A stretch of 64,000 nt of DNA from an uncultured Paracoccaceae bacterium (GTDB taxonomy: Bacteria; Bacteroidota; Bacteroidia; Flavobacteriales; Flavobacteriaceae), in NCBI GenBank assembly GCA_943788135.1, contig CALSPC010000003.1, forward strand, positions 663,247 through 727,246. The letters run 5' to 3'. The position numbers and the translations under genes were made by a program. Positions 61,983 through 64,000 of this stretch are shown here, piece after piece. The notes under the pieces were generated by a model. The model had not been told where the DNA came from. It did not search any database and worked only from the letters and a program-made list of their open reading frames with translations. How positions within the stretch are numbered: the first letter of the stretch is position 1; every line of letters begins with the position of its first letter.

Positions 61983-62636
61983 CTAAAAAAATAGAGTCCC
62001 GCTAGTTTTGAGTTCTGTTCTGTACTTTTTGTTCCATAAAATATGTTCACTCGATAGTAACTGTCCACTGATATTAAACACTTCAATTCGGATGTTTTGC
62101 TGTGGCGTTTTAAATGTAACCTCTACGCGACCGTCTTTTGAAGGGTTCGGGAATATTTCTGGAGCAAGTGTATTTGTATCTTCAGTATACTCAGAAGTGG
62201 ATAGTGTAACTTCTCCAAATGTACCGTTGCCCCAATGTAATCGCCCGTATCTAATACACACAAAGACGATGTATTGGTAATCATTAATGCCTACTCCAGA
62301 AGGCAAGTTAAAGGTTCTGGCACCAGAGGAATAATCCAAACCGCTTATAGTTCCAATATTGGAAACAAGTAACATATTTGAAGTGTCAATGGGACTTTGA
62401 TAGTTGTTGGTAGTGCTTAAATAGACGTGAACGTCATAGACATTGCCATTGATCCCGGTTAAATAATCAGAGCCAAATCTGAGATTTAGGGAATTATCAT
62501 CAAATAATTCTAGATACACCGTGCCCTCTAGTGAATAATCACCGTCTACAAGTGAGGCTGTTCGTGTTTCTTTTAGGGTTTGTCCATAAGTAAGTTGAGT
62601 TAATAGGACAACTGCGATTATAAAAATAGGTCTCAT
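61983..62636 (-). CDS. T9SS-exported DM13-domain protein (sorting tail cut by a frameshift)
   Basis: This 217-residue protein has a signal peptide (MRPIFIIAVVLLTQLTYGQ), a DM13-like domain (about 25-140; ASLVDGDYSLEGTVYLELFD, DVHVYLSTTNNYQSP) and a C-terminal T9SS type A sorting domain (about 155-217; EIFPNPSKDGRVEVTF, IEVFNISGQLLSSE). The open frame stops in the A7 run 61985-61991 (TSGTLFF). With one base fewer it continues as FFRLTSNETSVVKKIIRL to a stop at 61934, the classic end of a sorting domain. The protein would be carried across the outer membrane by the gliding-linked type IX system. DM13 domains are proposed to bind redox cofactors. Confidence 0.82.
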   Translation of the reverse strand: MRPIFIIAVVLLTQLTYGQTLKETRTASLVDGDYSLEGTVYLELFDDNSLNLRFGSDYLTGINGNVYDVHVYLSTTNNYQSPIDTSNMLLVSNIGTISGLDYSSGARTFNLPSGVGINDYQYIVFVCIRYGRLHWGNGTFGEVTLSTSEYTEDTNTLAPEIFPNPSKDGRVEVTFKTPQQNIRIEVFNISGQLLSSEHILWNKKYRTELKTSGTLFF

Positions 62637-62808
62637 CAGAATTAATTTTTATCACTTAGTCGGAGGCTGTTTTAAATCCTAACAAAAGTGTAAAAAAAAT
62701 ATTCACGCCTACAAATTTTTATAGGTCTAAGTGGTTGTACTGCTACTGCTATCGTATAGAGTAATAAAATTTAGACCAAATTAAAACATAGATTTAACTG
62801 TTTTGGGT

Positions 62809-64000
62809 TTAGTTTTTAGAAGAAAACGTTTTGACATACCCGATAGCCAATTCCGAAAAATCGGCTTGTCCGAGGTTTGAATTTATAAACGCCCCAATGA
62901 AGACGTTGTCAGTCGGGGTTTTGGTAGTATTTATGAGGTAATATTTTAGCCCAAGCCGTGCTGAGATTGTACGTTTAATTTTGTAGTAATCTTCATTGAT
63001 GTCTCCGAGTCTAAAGTTACCACCACTTTCAGGAATAACTTTTGGAACCTCACCCCAGCCTTTATTGATCCGCCAATCCACCTTGTAGGCGGGTTTAAAA
63101 ATATTAATACCTCCTTGTATTTCGATACCAATATGATTTAACACTAATTCTCCTTTTACAGATATGCCTTTATTCAAAGCATTTGTAAACGCATTCGAGC
63201 TTAAATCTGAAAATTCTCTCCCATTTTGCACTAAGGATTCGTTGTTTGAAATGTAATCGTAATAGGTTTCATAGAACCGAACATAAGCACCAACTCCAAG
63301 TTTTAAAATGCTGTTGTATACTTTTCCATAGTCGCCAGAGAGCGTATAAACACTTTTTTTAGTTCCGAAAGCTTCAGACAATACGTTCTGTCCGTAACCC
63401 AAACGACATGAAAAATAATTTGAAACTGATTTGACGGGCCGCTCGGTGGGTGTTGAGGTTTTATAAGAAGGTTTTGAGGGCTTTAGTTCTGCACCTAAAC
63501 TCAACAAAAAAGAGTTGTAGCCTTGGTTTGGTAACTTGGCATGTCCGTTTGAATTATGATTATATCCTAGTCCAACACGCCAATCAATAGCCTCAGATTC
63601 TAATAGAGTGTAATACAGGAATAATCTAAAAGACCAATTTAGATGTGTAGAGACAGCTCTATTGAATTTATGAGTTGTTGGGTTGTATTTTTTTTGTAAT
63701 ATATGAAGATCCAAATCCTATAGAGGTGGAGAATTTTTCTGATTTAAAGCTCTTAAATTCCATGAAGGGTTGGAATGTAAAAATTGTACCAAGCTGAGCT
63801 GAATTCCCTAAATCTGCAACACCAATACTGAGTCCTGTTTTCACGTTTTTTAGGTACGAAGCCCAAGCATCTGATTGTGTTGTGTGCTGCCATCCAAAAC
63901 GTATAAAAACTTGTTTTTGAAGCCCTCTATCGGGAAAATTTGTATTTGGCTCGCCAGTAATTCCAAAAAGTAGTTCAGGAGAGATGCTAAAATTCTTTGG
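62809..64000 (-). pseudogene. PagL-like acyloxyacyl hydrolase / lipid A deacylase, frameshifted and cut by the right edge
   Basis: The minus-strand frame entering at base 64000 (PKNFSISPELLFGITGEPNT... to GFGSSYITKK) and the frame ending at 62809 (YNPTTHKFNRAVSTHLNWSF onward) belong to one protein. They join if the A8 run (T8 at 63688-63695 on the plus strand) is read as A7. The downstream part has the PagL-type active-site pattern GLGYNHNSNGHAKLPNQG (His and Ser of the triad), then beta-barrel strands to the C-terminus. It would remove a fatty acid from lipid A at the outer membrane. The true start lies beyond the window. The A8 tract might be phase-variable or a sequence error. Confidence 0.78.

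Overview
The window looks like chromosome from a marine-type member of the Flavobacteriaceae (Bacteroidota). Several things point there: a TonB-dependent receptor with a carboxypeptidase-regulatory-like N-terminus, a type IX secretion (T9SS) sorting tail, Bacteroidota promoters of the TTTG-N18-TAnnTTTG kind (clearest at tRNA-Phe), glutamine synthetases of both the GSII and GSIII classes side by side, a mevalonate pathway pair, and a DnaJ with the shortened zinc region I associate with this group. No rRNA gene and no CRISPR array is visible.

Layout. Positions 1 to about 10,473 are accessory DNA next to a tRNA-Phe gene. They hold the start of a TonB receptor with a small Cys-rich partner, a GC-rich structured segment, a serine recombinase, a decayed HExxH peptidase gene, a ribbon-helix-helix mini-operon, an unrecognised Cys4 protein, a ParB-DNA methyltransferase fusion beside a 22-bp palindrome, a frameshifted family-A-polymerase-like gene, an excisionase-like HTH protein, and a large secreted MORN-repeat/HtrA-type protease. 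The protease gene lies between two 47-bp direct repeats, and the outer repeat is 67 bp from the tRNA 3' end. From 10.5 kb on the genome is ordinary core: coaX-OMP-TPR-lptC-corC-ppiD (10.7-18.5 kb); HMG-CoA reductase and a GHMP kinase (20.6-22.8 kb); a peptide-utilisation block of DPP4, two POT transporters and a thioredoxin-like protein (23-29 kb); comEC-lpxB-surE (29-33.4 kb); a tail-specific protease and an ABC permease (33.5-36.8 kb); hutU (37-39 kb); a LysM glucosaminidase and hemL (40-42.6 kb); glutamine synthetases (44-48 kb); purM, prfA, pyrF (48-51 kb); an Lrp regulator, crcB, a DPP III-like peptidase, ilvE and mnmD (51-58 kb); grpE-dnaJ (59-61 kb); and, at the right edge, a T9SS-exported DM13 protein and a PagL-like lipid A deacylase.

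A second accessory insertion sits at about 18.57-20.60 kb between ppiD and the GHMP kinase. It is flanked by a 27-bp exact duplication of the intergenic terminator and carries two orphan secreted/lipoprotein genes, one of them bracketed by inverted repeats and followed by a cassette-like hairpin element.

Quality note. Five otherwise recognisable genes (polymerase-like, coaX, mnmD, the T9SS protein tail, the PagL-like gene) are each broken by exactly one extra base, mostly an extra A in an A/T run. That pattern suggests systematic single-base insertion errors in the underlying sequence more than biology, although the A8 tract in the PagL-like gene could also be phase-variable. All functional names below come from motif recognition by eye; no database search was run.
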